From Pseudomonadota bacterium (GTDB lineage Bacteria > Pseudomonadota > Alphaproteobacteria > Rhizobiales > Hyphomicrobiaceae), in assembly GCA_003242645.1 (NCBI GenBank), contig QGVC01000024.1, positions 1-18,865 of the forward strand: a stretch of 18,865 nt of DNA, given 5' to 3'. Positions 7,975 through 15,530 of the stretch are shown piece after piece (the stretch's first letter is position 1; each line of letters begins with the position of its first letter). Under the pieces are notes generated by a model. It was given only the letters and a program-made list of their open reading frames with translations. It did no database searches and was not told the origin of the DNA. A program made the position numbers and the translations under genes.

Positions 7975-9219
7975 ATGAGCATCCGTCACGGGGAGGTCGT
8001 CACCCGCCCCAGCGAGGTCGAGTCGACCTACGCCTGGCTGCGCCTCGCTGCATCGGTGCTGATCGGTACCGTCGGTAACATCGGCATGTGGGCGGTCGTC
8101 GTTGTTCTGCCTGCCGTCGAGGCGGAATTCGGCGTCGCTCGTGCGGGCGCGTCTCTGCCCTACACCATCACCCTCTTGGCCTTTGCTGGGGGCGGAATCT
8201 TCATGGGGCGCCTCGCCGACCGATACGGCGTTATCCTTCCAGTCGTTGGCGCAGCTATCCTCCTCGGCCTCGGCTACGTTCTCACCAGCCGAGCAGACAG
8301 CATTCTGCAGTTCGCGATCATCCACGGGCTGCTCATCGGCATCGGTAGCTCGGGGACTTTTGGACCGCTCTTGGCCGACATCTCGCACTGGTTCACGCGC
8401 CATCGAGGTTTCGCGGTGGCGATTTGCGCGAGCGGCAATTATCTGGCCGGCACGGTCTGGCCGCCGCTCATTCATCACTTCGCGGCGACCTATGGCTGGC
8501 GCGAGACCTTTTTCGGCCTCGGCCTATTCTGCCTGATGACGCTCTTGCCGCTTGCTTTGATCACGCTGCGCCGTCCCTCGCCGCATCAGCAGATTTCAGA
8601 GGCGGAGCTTGTGGCTGCAGGCTCTCAAGCCAGGCTTGGGATCTCGCCCAACGTGCTGCTGGGTCTGCTGGTGGTAGCTGGCGTCTCGTGCTGCGTGGCC
8701 ATGTCCATGCCACAGGTGCACATCGTCGCGTACTGCGGCGACCTCGGCTATGGCGCAGCGCGTGGCGCCGAGATGCTCTCCCTGATGCTCGGCTTCGGCA
8801 TCATAAGCCGCCTCATTTCAGGTTGGATCGTGGATCGGATCGGTGGCCTTGCAACGCTTCTGCTCGGCTCGACGCTGCAGGCGATCGCGCTGTTCCTCTA
8901 TCTGCCGTTCACCAGCTTGCCGTCACTTTATGTGATCTCCGCGCTGTTCGGCCTCTTCCAAGGCGGCATCGTGCCGAGCTATGCCATCGTCGTGCGCGAG
9001 TACTTTGCCCCCGAAGAGGCTGGAACGCGGGTCGGCGTCGTTCTGATGGCAACTCTTATTGGCATGGCGCTCGGGGGCTGGCTGTCTGGCGCGCTCTATG
9101 ATCTCACCGGCAATTACCAAGCCGCCTTCATCAACGGCATACTCTGGAACGTGCTCAACATCGCGATCGTTGGCTGGCTGCTGCTCAGAAAGCGGGCCCA
9201 AAGCACCGTCGTGGCCTAA
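7975..9219 (+). CDS. MFS transporter, monocarboxylate/oxalate-formate antiporter-like
   Basis: A 414-aa membrane protein with about 12 hydrophobic segments. Seen: GRLADRYGVILPVV (about 78-91) as the loop 2-3 signature, a SHWFTRHRGFAVAICASGNYLAGTVWPP region (about 137-164) whose WF-x-x-R-G-x-A pattern is typical of the monocarboxylate porter and oxalate/formate antiporter branch, and a C-terminal SALFGLFQGGIVPSYAIVVREYF stretch followed by G-x-R-V-G. This suggests import or exchange of an organic acid, with no way to name it from sequence. GGGAGCG precedes the ATG at a suitable distance. It is separated from the reductase-like gene by 271 bp including a terminator hairpin, so it probably has its own promoter. 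It is convergent with the TPR gene. Confidence 0.88.
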   Translation: MSIRHGEVVTRPSEVESTYAWLRLAASVLIGTVGNIGMWAVVVVLPAVEAEFGVARAGASLPYTITLLAFAGGGIFMGRLADRYGVILPVVGAAILLGLGYVLTSRADSILQFAIIHGLLIGIGSSGTFGPLLADISHWFTRHRGFAVAICASGNYLAGTVWPPLIHHFAATYGWRETFFGLGLFCLMTLLPLALITLRRPSPHQQISEAELVAAGSQARLGISPNVLLGLLVVAGVSCCVAMSMPQVHIVAYCGDLGYGAARGAEMLSLMLGFGIISRLISGWIVDRIGGLATLLLGSTLQAIALFLYLPFTSLPSLYVISALFGLFQGGIVPSYAIVVREYFAPEEAGTRVGVVLMATLIGMALGGWLSGALYDLTGNYQAAFINGILWNVLNIAIVGWLLLRKRAQSTVVA

Positions 9220-9307
9220 CCCATCTGCTCACAGACAGCAGCTACGATTGCTACCCGGCTCTCCTCCGAGCTCAATCAGAGCGAGCAGCCAAAGTTGGCC
9301 TGCGGCA

Positions 9308-9820
9308 TTAGTGGACACCCAGCTTGTGCAGCCGGTCCCTGGCCGCCTGCGAACGCGGATCGAGAGCGAGCGCCTTTTGAAAGTCCTCAATGCTCTTGGC
9401 GCGATTACCGAGCTTTTGATGCACCAAGCCGCGGTTGTAGTAAGCCAGAGCCATATCCGGCCCTCGCTCCACCGCCGCATCGTAGTCGGCAAGAGCTCGC
9501 TTATAGTCGCCAAGATCGTAGTAGGCGTTGCCGCGATTGTAGTACGGGAACGGACTATCGGGAGCGAGGCGGATCGCTTCCGTGAAGTCGGCAAGCGCCC
9601 GTTTGAGGTCGCCTTGCGAAGCATAGGCAATGCCCCGGTTCGTGTAAGCCACAGCCAAGTTGGGACCAAGCGCCTTGCCAGTGCGAATGTAAGCCGTGCA
9701 GCCGCGGATCTGCCGCGCCCTGTCTTCGAACTGATTGCAGTCAGCGATGGGATTTTCGGATTGAGCCGCCGCCAAGCCCGGCAGCAGGACCAGTGGCAGA
9801 AGGGCGAGGAACACTCTCAC
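9308..9820 (-). CDS. Secreted/periplasmic TPR-repeat protein
   Basis: A 170-aa protein starting at a GTG with AGGAG upstream. Residues 1-19 form a signal peptide (basic start, leucine-rich core, AAA-Q cleavage region), so export to the periplasm is expected. Two cysteines (28 and 41) near the mature N-terminus could form a disulfide. Three consecutive 34-residue tetratricopeptide repeats follow (about 56-89, 90-123, 124-157), each with the A-Y-x-N-R-G-x-A/V start and ending in A-L/I-x-L-x-P-type residues; the last copy ends in ALALDPRS. TPRs usually mediate protein-protein contacts; the partner is unknown. It is divergent from the hydrolase gene across a 218-bp gap that contains a perfect palindrome. 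Confidence 0.88.
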   Translation of the reverse strand: MRVFLALLPLVLLPGLAAAQSENPIADCNQFEDRARQIRGCTAYIRTGKALGPNLAVAYTNRGIAYASQGDLKRALADFTEAIRLAPDSPFPYYNRGNAYYDLGDYKRALADYDAAVERGPDMALAYYNRGLVHQKLGNRAKSIEDFQKALALDPRSQAARDRLHKLGVH

Positions 9821-9929
9821 AGGCAGTCTCCTGCTCTAGGGTCGATTAGAAAAATGGATCGGCGCTGGGTCTGCAACAAGCAGCATGTCCGATTCCCGAA
9901 GCGCTCCCCACCCCTAAGCAACCATTCAG

Positions 9930-9955
9930 TGGCAATGGCGCACGCGCCATTGCCA
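9930..9955. promoter_or_regulatory. Perfect 12-bp inverted repeat, candidate operator
   Basis: TGGCAATGGCGC and GCGCCATTGCCA flank a 2-nt centre (AC), a 26-bp site of near-complete dyad symmetry. It lies in the divergent gap between the TPR gene (start 9820) and the hydrolase (start 10039), 83 bp before the latter. The length and perfection fit a dimeric regulator site. A hairpin or a dispersed repeat is the alternative. Confidence 0.5.
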
Positions 9956-10038
9956 GCGGCGCTCGCCTCTTTACGCTCGGACTTAATCGGCCTACCGATA
10001 ACGCGTACCACAACAAGATCGGTCCAGGAGCAAAATAT

Positions 10039-10887
10039 ATGAAGCTTGTCCGTTTTGGTCCGCCGGGTGCGGAAAAGCCGGGCCTCGTCGACGCTGACGG
10101 AACGATCCGGGATGTATCCGCTCATGTCCGGGATTACGATGGCCCGAATCTCAGCCCCGCCAGCTTGGACAAGCTCAGGCAGCTCGACTTGAAATCGCTT
10201 CCTGCTGCTCCTCCCGGCGTCCGGATCGGGCCGCCCGTGGCAAGGCCGGCCAATTTCATCGCGGTCGGCCTGAATTATGAGGACCACGCCAAGGAGACGG
10301 GTTCTCCCATCCCGACCGAGCCGGTGCTCTTCAACAAGCTCGGCAACTGCATCGTCGGGCCGTACGACGACGTGATCATGCCGAAGGGATCGCAGAAGCT
10401 CGACTGGGAGGTCGAGATCGCGTTCGTCATCGGCACGCGGGCGCGGTACGTCGAGGAGAAGGACGCGTTCAAGTACATCGCCGGCTACACCATCTGCAAT
10501 GACGTGTCCGAACGCCACTTCCAACTGGAGCGTGGCGGGCAGTGGATGAAGGGCAAGTGCTTCGAGACATCCGGCCCGCTGGGCCCGTGGCTCGTCACAC
10601 CGGACGAGATTGAGGACGTTCAGAACCTCGACATGTGGCTGGACGTGAACGGGAAGCGCATGCAGACCGGCAACACACGGACCATGATTTTCTCGATTCC
10701 GTACCTCCTCCACTACATCTCGCAGTTCATGGTCCTCGAGCCGGGTGACGTTGTGACGACCGGCACGCCCCCTGGGGTCGGCCTTGGCATGAAGCCGCCT
10801 GTTTTTCTGAAGCCCGGGGACGTGATGACCCTGCACATCCAGGGTCTAGGCCAACAATCGCAAAAAGTGGTGGCGTTCCGCGAATAG
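10039..10887 (+). CDS. Fumarylacetoacetate hydrolase (FAH) family protein
   Basis: Enzymes of this family hydrolyse or isomerise C-C bonds in 2-oxo or diketo acids with a bound Mg/Mn ion, often at the end of aromatic or sugar-acid catabolism. The 282-aa length matches the single-domain bacterial members. Seen: FIAVGLNYEDHAKE (73-86), the metal-binding WEVEIAFVIG (123-132, with E124 and E126), NDVSERHFQ (154-162, with Asp 155), KGKCFETSGPLGPWL (171-185) and the TGTPPGVG loop (241-248). These are the usual ligands and active-site pieces, so the enzyme looks intact. AGGAG lies 9 nt before the ATG. The exact substrate (for example a diketo-deoxy sugar acid or a homoprotocatechuate intermediate) is not resolved. 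It stands alone on its strand and is convergent with the dehydratase. Confidence 0.93.
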   Translation: MKLVRFGPPGAEKPGLVDADGTIRDVSAHVRDYDGPNLSPASLDKLRQLDLKSLPAAPPGVRIGPPVARPANFIAVGLNYEDHAKETGSPIPTEPVLFNKLGNCIVGPYDDVIMPKGSQKLDWEVEIAFVIGTRARYVEEKDAFKYIAGYTICNDVSERHFQLERGGQWMKGKCFETSGPLGPWLVTPDEIEDVQNLDMWLDVNGKRMQTGNTRTMIFSIPYLLHYISQFMVLEPGDVVTTGTPPGVGLGMKPPVFLKPGDVMTLHIQGLGQQSQKVVAFRE

Positions 10888-10906
10888 AAGCGACGCGTCC
10901 AGCTTT

Positions 10907-10928
10907 GGAGGCCAGGTCTTGGCCCTCC
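10907..10928. terminator. Hairpin between convergent genes
   Basis: GGAGGCCA and TGGCCCTCC pair around a 5-nt loop with one bulged base. It lies in the 51-bp gap between the convergent hydrolase and dehydratase genes, so it could end both transcripts. No T-tract is present. Confidence 0.4.
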
Positions 10929-10938
10929 CTTCCGAGAT

Positions 10939-11919
10939 CTAGGCCCCGATAAGCTCGGCGAATAGCTCTGGATCGACGTTGCCACCTGAAAGGACGCAGG
11001 CGACCGTCCGGCCAAAGGCAGGGATTTTTCCTGAGAGGACAGCTGCCAGCGCTACTGCGCCGCCCGGCTCGACAACAAGCTTGAGCTCCTCGGAAGCGAA
11101 CCGGACGGCATCGCGCACCTCGTCGTCGCTGACGGCCACGCCGCCCGCGAGCGTCCTTTTGCAAATTTCGAACGGCAGCTCGCCGGGAGACGGAGCCAAC
11201 AGGGCGTCGCATATCGAGCCCGACATCCTCTCGTTCCGTTCACGGCGGCCGCTGGCGAGCGACCGGGCCAAATCATCGAAGCCTTCAGGCTCAACGCTGT
11301 AGATCTCCGTGGCCGGATTGGCCTGCTTCACGGCGATGGCAATGCCAGAAATGAGACCGCCGCCGGAGCACGGAGCCAAGACAGCATCAGGGGTAGCGTT
11401 CATTTCGCTAGCCTGCTCCATCAGCTCGAGGCCGACCGTCCCCTGTCCGGCGATGACGTCACGGTGGTCGAATGGCGGAATGAAAGCTGCGTTGCGTTCG
11501 GCGCAAAGGCGCTGGGCGATGGCGTCCCGATCGTCGGTCTCCCGGTTGTAGGTCACGATCTCAGCACCGTAGCGCCTGGTTCGCGCGACCTTCATCTCGG
11601 GCGCGTCCTGCGGCATGACGATAAGTGAGCTCAAGCCGCAGATCATGGCTGCCGCAGCGACACCCTGAGCGTGGTTGCCGGACGAGCAGGCCACGACACC
11701 GCCGGGAAATTTCGCCCGGTCGATCTGGGATATGGCGTTGTAAGCCCCCCGGAACTTGAAGGACCCTACCCTCTGCAGCGTCTCGAGCTTGAGAAGCACG
11801 CGGCCGCCGGTCCTGTCGTTCAGCACAGGATGCTCGATGAGCGGGGTGCGCACGGCAAGCTTTCCCAGCCGCTCGGCGGCCGCCAGGATGTCATCGTAAG
11901 TTGGAAGACCGGGCTGCAT
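10939..11919 (-). CDS. PLP-dependent threonine/serine dehydratase-like enzyme
   Basis: A fold-type II PLP enzyme that removes water from, or racemises, a hydroxy-amino acid. At 326 aa it has no C-terminal ACT regulatory domain, so it resembles catabolic dehydratases, serine racemase and 3-hydroxyaspartate ammonia-lyase rather than biosynthetic IlvA. Seen: SFKFRGA (53-59) with the PLP lysine K55, SSGNHAQG (79-86), the phosphate-binding CSGGGL (184-189), and SGGN near the end (311-314). VEPEGFDDL (209-217) carries acidic residues where serine racemase binds a divalent cation. Start: ATG with GGAG 9 nt upstream. The reaction is not settled by sequence; threonine to 2-oxobutanoate, serine to pyruvate and hydroxyaspartate to oxaloacetate all fit. 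Confidence 0.9.
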   Translation of the reverse strand: MQPGLPTYDDILAAAERLGKLAVRTPLIEHPVLNDRTGGRVLLKLETLQRVGSFKFRGAYNAISQIDRAKFPGGVVACSSGNHAQGVAAAAMICGLSSLIVMPQDAPEMKVARTRRYGAEIVTYNRETDDRDAIAQRLCAERNAAFIPPFDHRDVIAGQGTVGLELMEQASEMNATPDAVLAPCSGGGLISGIAIAVKQANPATEIYSVEPEGFDDLARSLASGRRERNERMSGSICDALLAPSPGELPFEICKRTLAGGVAVSDDEVRDAVRFASEELKLVVEPGGAVALAAVLSGKIPAFGRTVACVLSGGNVDPELFAELIGA

Positions 11920-11967
11920 GATTTGGGGCTCCGTGGGAGGGCGACGAGGCGATCAAGCCACTTGAAA

Positions 11968-11985
11968 GATTAGGTCTACGATTAG
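11968..11985. repeat. GATTAG direct repeat upstream of the dehydratase gene
   Basis: Two GATTAG hexamers are separated by 6 bp (12-bp period), about 50 bp upstream of the dehydratase ATG. The sites could be half-sites of a regulator, but they are short. Confidence 0.2.
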
Positions 11986-12136
11986 CTTAGTTCGGGAAGC
12001 CTCCACCACCGCTTTGCGAGCTGGCACAGCGATTTCAGCGTCGCTTCCTCGCGCTCTTGCGCACTCGTGTGGAGGGATGATTATGGTGGCAGAGCAGTAT
12101 TGAGATTTCCGGCTGGGAGCCCCGGCGCTCACCAAC

Positions 12137-12166
12137 AAAAACCGGCCCGGATCGGACCGGGCCGGT
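12137..12166 (-). terminator. Strong intrinsic terminator (minus strand)
   Basis: ACCGGCCCGG and CCGGGCCGGT form a perfect 10-bp stem with a 6-nt loop. On the minus strand it runs directly into TTTTT (12141-12137). On the plus strand only CTTT follows. It ends the thiD transcript and/or the candidate RNA. Confidence 0.85.
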
Positions 12167-12300
12167 CTTTGATAGAGCCGAACGAAGTTCGACTCTCCCC
12201 CCGAAGCTCGCCACACCGTCCGGAGTGCCTCCGGAACTCAAAATCGGTCTCCCCCCGAGCCGATTTGTGCTTGCAAGTCTGTCATTTGACCAACGCCGGA
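12141..12300 (-). ncRNA. Candidate structured small RNA or thiD 3' UTR with repeated G-loop hairpins
   Basis: Read on the minus strand, four hairpins occur in a row. The first pairs 12260-12266 with 12241-12247 and extends inward by CTC/GAG to a GGGGG loop. The second is a perfect 7-bp TCCGGAG/CTCCGGA stem (12219-12235). The third is CTTC/GGAG around GGGG (12195-12206). The fourth is a 9-bp stem with a TTC loop (12175-12195). The third and fourth overlap and may alternate. The 11-nt motif TCGGGGGGAGA occurs twice, 54 nt apart, both times in a loop region. The wobble pairs in the third and fourth hairpins are G-U only on the minus strand, and the terminator's T-run is on the same strand, so both point to a minus-strand RNA. 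The 5' end is not defined; it may be an independent RNA or processed from thiD mRNA. No known family was recognised. Confidence 0.4.
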
Positions 12301-12376
12301 GCAACTGGTCGGTGCACAGAATCTGGGGAACCGGTGCCGATCAGCCACACTACAGTTGCACGGAATTTCTCGCTGA

Positions 12377-13213
12377 TCAGACCGGCGGCGGCTGACGGCG
12401 TATGGCGAAAAGGTGATCGACTGGTCCGGAGCCGTGCCCGATCCGGTGATGCGCGCCGGCTTCGAGCGCGCTCCAGACGAATGCCTTTGCACGCCGGACC
12501 GCCTGCTCTAGGGGCTCTCCCGTAGCCAGGAGCGCTGCGATCGCCGCCGAAAGCGTGCAACCGGTGCCATGCGTGTTTGGTGTCTCGATACGCGGCGCCT
12601 CGAGGCGAATGATACCGCCAGCGTAAGCCAGAATATCGGTTGCTGTGGCGCCGCTGCCGTGACCGCCTTTGAGCAGCACGGCGCCGCAACCGAGTGCCCT
12701 TAGGGCTTCAGCCTGCCGTGCCATCTCTTCAAGGTCGGTCGCTTCGGGACACTCCAGGAGCCGGGCCGCTTCCGGAATGTTCGGCGTGAGCAACAAGGCG
12801 CGGGGGATCAGCCGTTCCCTCAGTGCGCCAATGGCATCTGGCTCCAGCAGAACATCGCCGCTGGTCGCCACCATCACGGGATCGCAGACGACCGGAATAT
12901 CGGCATGGCCGTCCAGCGCCTCGACCACCGCGAGAATCACTTCGGCATTGGCCAGCATGCCGGTTTTCGCCGCCTTGACGTCGAGGTCGGACAACACCGA
13001 GTTGATCTGAGCTTTGACGAACGCTGGGGGGATTGGGAGGACCTCGTCGACCCCGCGCGTGTTCTGTGCCGTCAAGGCCGTCAGCACCGAGGCGCCGTAG
13101 ACGCCGAGAGCTGTGAACGTCTTGAGGTCGGCCTGGATGCCTGCGCCTCCGGAGCTGTCAGACCCAGCAATCGTCAGGGCAATCGGCGCTGCTTGCTTTG
13201 TTTGATCAGCCAT
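12377..13213 (-). CDS. thiD: Hydroxymethylpyrimidine/phosphomethylpyrimidine kinase
   Basis: Phosphorylates HMP and HMP-phosphate to HMP-pyrophosphate in thiamine synthesis or salvage. The 278-aa product has the ribokinase-like fold markers, numbered from the chosen start: [19 protein letters not shown] (14-32), [15 protein letters not shown] (108-122), LLTPNIPEA (140-148), VLLKGGH and the anion-hole/catalytic segment [15 protein letters not shown] with the conserved Cys. The frame extends upstream to 13285, but the extra 24 residues look like random leader and the MADQTKQ start gives the usual ThiD length. No thiamine-pyrophosphate riboswitch is visible in the 90 bp upstream. It probably shares a transcript with ccdA. 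Downstream lies the hairpin-rich region that ends in a strong terminator. Confidence 0.95.
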   Translation of the reverse strand: MADQTKQAAPIALTIAGSDSSGGAGIQADLKTFTALGVYGASVLTALTAQNTRGVDEVLPIPPAFVKAQINSVLSDLDVKAAKTGMLANAEVILAVVEALDGHADIPVVCDPVMVATSGDVLLEPDAIGALRERLIPRALLLTPNIPEAARLLECPEATDLEEMARQAEALRALGCGAVLLKGGHGSGATATDILAYAGGIIRLEAPRIETPNTHGTGCTLSAAIAALLATGEPLEQAVRRAKAFVWSALEAGAHHRIGHGSGPVDHLFAIRRQPPPV

Positions 13214-13303
13214 CCTGTTCCCGTGTCCTCCCCCATCCCGCCACCTGGCGACAGCAGGCGCATTAAGGCCATGGTTCGTGGGCAATTCGCTTGTGCGGCG
13301 GCT

Positions 13304-14107
13304 TCAGTTTTCCAGGCTCTGCTTCATGATGTCCATCTGCAGGCTTTGAGGCGTGAAACGCTCCTCGATCTGAGCAAGCCCGGGGAATGTTTCAATCATC
13401 CATTGGCCGAACCAGTTCATCGTGCCGCTCAGAAACATAACGCCCGTAACGATGAGCAGCACGCCCATCACCTTCTCCACCGCGCCCAGGTGCCTGCGGA
13501 ATTGCTGCATGAACGAGAGGAAGGGGCGGATGGCGACCGCAGCCAAAATGAACGGGACGCCGAGGCCGAGCGAGTAGACGAACAGCAGTTGCACGCCCTT
13601 CGAGAGACTCGCCTCATTGGCCGCAAGCGCGAGGACCGTTGCCAGAATCGGCCCGATGCACGGCGTCCAGCCGAAGGCAAACGCCAGCCCGATGACATAA
13701 GCACCGAGCAATCCGGCCCCCGGCATAGCCCCGTGATAGCGCGCCTCCTTATAGAGGAGCGGAATGCGCAGCATACCGAGGAAATGCAGGCCGAACAAGA
13801 TGATCACCGCCCCCGCGATGATCGAAAGCTCGCCCTTGTAGGTCTGGATAAGCTGCCCGAACGCCGAGGCGCCCGCGCCAAGGCCAACGAACACCGTCGT
13901 GAAGCCGAGCACGAAAGCCACCGAGCCCAGCACGACGCGACGCCAGATGTCGGCATCGAGCTTCATATCTGAAGTGGTCGCCATGCTGATGGTCGTGCCG
14001 CCGAGATAGCCGAGATAAGGAGGCACAAGCGGCAGCACGCACGGGCTCAAGAAGCTGACCAGCCCGGCCAGCGCCACTCCGAAATAAATGTGAGCGTCGA
14101 TGAACAC
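13304..14107 (-). CDS. ccdA: CcdA-type thiol-disulfide transporter (cytochrome c biogenesis)
   Basis: Inner-membrane protein that carries reducing power from cytoplasmic thioredoxin to periplasmic partners for cytochrome c assembly and disulfide isomerisation. About six hydrophobic segments are seen, with the two family Cys motifs SPCVLPLVPPYL (Cys about 23) and GWTPCIGP (Cys about 150), both with the expected prolines. The frame is open to a TTG at 14131, but the GTG at 14107 has GAGGG about 12 nt upstream and gives the short N-terminus normal for CcdA (267 aa). The DsbD-like soluble domains are absent, so a separate thioredoxin-like partner must be encoded elsewhere. It lies between recA and thiD on the same strand. 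Confidence 0.92.
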   Translation of the reverse strand: MFIDAHIYFGVALAGLVSFLSPCVLPLVPPYLGYLGGTTISMATTSDMKLDADIWRRVVLGSVAFVLGFTTVFVGLGAGASAFGQLIQTYKGELSIIAGAVIILFGLHFLGMLRIPLLYKEARYHGAMPGAGLLGAYVIGLAFAFGWTPCIGPILATVLALAANEASLSKGVQLLFVYSLGLGVPFILAAVAIRPFLSFMQQFRRHLGAVEKVMGVLLIVTGVMFLSGTMNWFGQWMIETFPGLAQIEERFTPQSLQMDIMKQSLEN

Positions 14108-14160
14108 GTCAGCCGTTCGCCCTCGAAGCAACGCACTACTGAAAATGCCCAGGAGGCATC

Positions 14161-14186
14161 TTGGCCTGTCCCGGGCACCAGGCCAA
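14161..14186 (-). terminator. Hairpin after recA
   Basis: TTGGCCTG and CAGGCCAA form a perfect 8-bp stem around a 10-nt loop, 46 nt beyond the recA stop codon and before the ccdA start. No T-tract follows, so it may be a weak or Rho-assisted terminator, or only partly separate recA from ccdA. Confidence 0.35.
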
Positions 14187-14232
14187 CGTGGATGACCGCC
14201 GCATCAGCGGCCGAACGGCGCAGCCCTTCCCG

Positions 14233-15315
14233 TCAGCGACGGCCTCGACCGACGACCGGCGCGGCCTCCTCCGGCCCCTCCAGAGCCTCGGCGGCCTCGT
14301 TATCGTCGGGTTGAGCCAACATCCGATCCACGATCAGCCCGGCATTCTGGCGAATCGCCTGCTCGATCCTCGCCGCGATCTCCGGGTTCTCCTTGAGGAA
14401 CGCCTTCGTGTTCTCGCGTCCTTGGCCGATGCGCTGGCCCTCGAAGGAGAACCAGGCGCCTGACTTCTCGACGATCCCCGCCTTCACGCCGAGGTCGACG
14501 ATCTCACCAGTTCGGGAAATTCCCTCGCCATACATGATGTCGAACTCGACCTGCTTGAAGGGCGGCGCGACTTTATTCTTGACCACTTTCACGCGAGTTT
14601 GGTTACCGACGATCTCCTCGCGCTCCTTGATCTGACCGATGCGGCGAATATCAAGCCGCACGGAGGCGTAGAACTTGAGCGCATTTCCGCCTGGCGTCGT
14701 CTCCGGATTGCCAAACATCACGCCGATCTTCATCCGGATCTGGTTGATGAAGATCACCATGCAGCGTGATTTGGAGATGGAGGCCGTCAGCTTCCGCAAG
14801 GCCTGGCTCATGAGCCGGGCCTGCATGCCAGGCAGAGATTCGCCCATCTCGCCTTCAAGCTCGGCCTTCGGCGTGAGGGCTGCCACGGAGTCCACGACCA
14901 GCACATCGATGGCACCGGAGCGGACCAGCGTGTCGGCGATCTCGAGCGCCTGCTCCCCGGTGTCGGGCTGGGACACCAGCAGATCGTCGACGTTTACGCC
15001 GAGCTTCCGGGCATAAATCGGATCGAGCGCGTGCTCGGCATCGATGAAGCCACAGATCCCGCCACGCTTCTGAGCTTCGGCAACGACGTGAAGGGCCAGC
15101 GTCGTCTTGCCAGAGGACTCAGGCCCGAAGATCTCGATGACGCGACCACGGGGCAGGCCGCCGATTCCGAGCGCGATGTCTAGGCCCAGCGAGCCTGTGG
15201 GAATCGCTTCGACATCGATCGAACGGTCATGCGAGCCAAGCCGCATGACGGAGCCCTTGCCGAAATTTTTCTCGATCTGCGACAGCGCAGCTTCGAGGGC
15301 TTTTTGCTTGTCCAT
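14233..15315 (-). CDS. recA: DNA recombinase RecA
   Basis: ATP-dependent strand-exchange protein and co-protease for LexA, central to recombinational repair and the SOS response. The 360-aa product is full length. Seen, from the chosen start: Walker A GPESSGKT (64-71), catalytic Glu in DAEH (E94), Walker [10 protein letters not shown] (139-147), and the L2 loop [22 protein letters not shown] region (189-210) that contacts DNA. The C-terminal tail is acidic (EGPEEA). The frame extends to 15354, but the ATG at 15315 has GAGGGAG 5 nt upstream and gives the standard [12 protein letters not shown]-terminus. A LexA-like site lies about 90 bp upstream. The downstream neighbours are ccdA and thiD. 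Confidence 0.98.
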   Translation of the reverse strand: MDKQKALEAALSQIEKNFGKGSVMRLGSHDRSIDVEAIPTGSLGLDIALGIGGLPRGRVIEIFGPESSGKTTLALHVVAEAQKRGGICGFIDAEHALDPIYARKLGVNVDDLLVSQPDTGEQALEIADTLVRSGAIDVLVVDSVAALTPKAELEGEMGESLPGMQARLMSQALRKLTASISKSRCMVIFINQIRMKIGVMFGNPETTPGGNALKFYASVRLDIRRIGQIKEREEIVGNQTRVKVVKNKVAPPFKQVEFDIMYGEGISRTGEIVDLGVKAGIVEKSGAWFSFEGQRIGQGRENTKAFLKENPEIAARIEQAIRQNAGLIVDRMLAQPDDNEAAEALEGPEEAAPVVGRGRR

Positions 15316-15403
15316 CGTGTCTCCCTCGACGACTCGGAGGTGCGGTGTTTGCATCGCGTCACCCTATGGCAGCTGTTGCAGGTCGACAATCGGTTAACGA
15401 TAT

Positions 15404-15418
15404 GTACCCGATTTGTTC
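15404..15418 (-). promoter_or_regulatory. LexA (SOS) box candidate upstream of recA
   Basis: On the minus strand the sequence reads GAAC-N7-GTAC. The alphaproteobacterial LexA site is the direct repeat GAAC-N7-GAAC, so this matches 7 of 8 defined bases with the right spacing and lies 89 bp before the recA ATG. One mismatch keeps the call moderate. Confidence 0.5.
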
Positions 15419-15530
15419 TCAGCTGTCGAGGGTGAACAGATTGTGGATTTCTTATGATCGCGGGAACCGACGCAAGGGATCGTCACGGGCAACTCGCTCT
15501 CGTGTCCCGCTGCCAGGCTAGCAACACCGG

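Larger units (their letters stand above)
11920..12376. other. 457-bp intergenic region between thiD and the dehydratase gene
   Basis: Holds, from left to right: the dehydratase leader with a GATTAG direct repeat (11968-11985), a terminator with stem arms at 12141-12150 and 12157-12166, a run of hairpins up to about 12266, and 110 bp before thiD ends in which nothing clear is seen. Short open frames here show no recognisable protein features. Confidence 0.6.

Noticed and set aside
7772..7978. 68-codon frame overlapping the MFS start by 4 bases
   Set aside because: It needs a TTG start without a clear ribosome binding site and has no domain or signal features. A translated leader cannot be fully excluded.
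9059..10042. 327-codon plus-strand frame
   Set aside because: It runs across the end of the MFS gene and antisense to the TPR gene, which has a signal peptide and three clear repeats. It is a high-GC shadow.
9817..10836. 339-codon minus-strand frame
   Set aside because: It is antisense to the FAH-family gene, whose motifs are intact.
12175..12310. tRNA gene (TTCGACT T-loop-like sequence, CTTGCAAG anticodon-like segment)
   Set aside because: The flanking T-stem does not pair, the anticodon stem does not pair in either register, and no acceptor stem closes the fold on either strand.
12137..12376. Two-piece (permuted) tmRNA of alphaproteobacteria
   Set aside because: No tag-peptide sequence of the AND-type and no paired T-arm or acceptor stem was found.
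13214..13303. Thiamine-pyrophosphate riboswitch before thiD
   Set aside because: The 90-bp gap lacks the CTGAGA-type core and is too short for the full aptamer plus an expression platform.
12905..13972. 355-codon plus-strand frame
   Set aside because: It is antisense to thiD and ccdA, with a low-complexity, charged composition typical of shadow frames.
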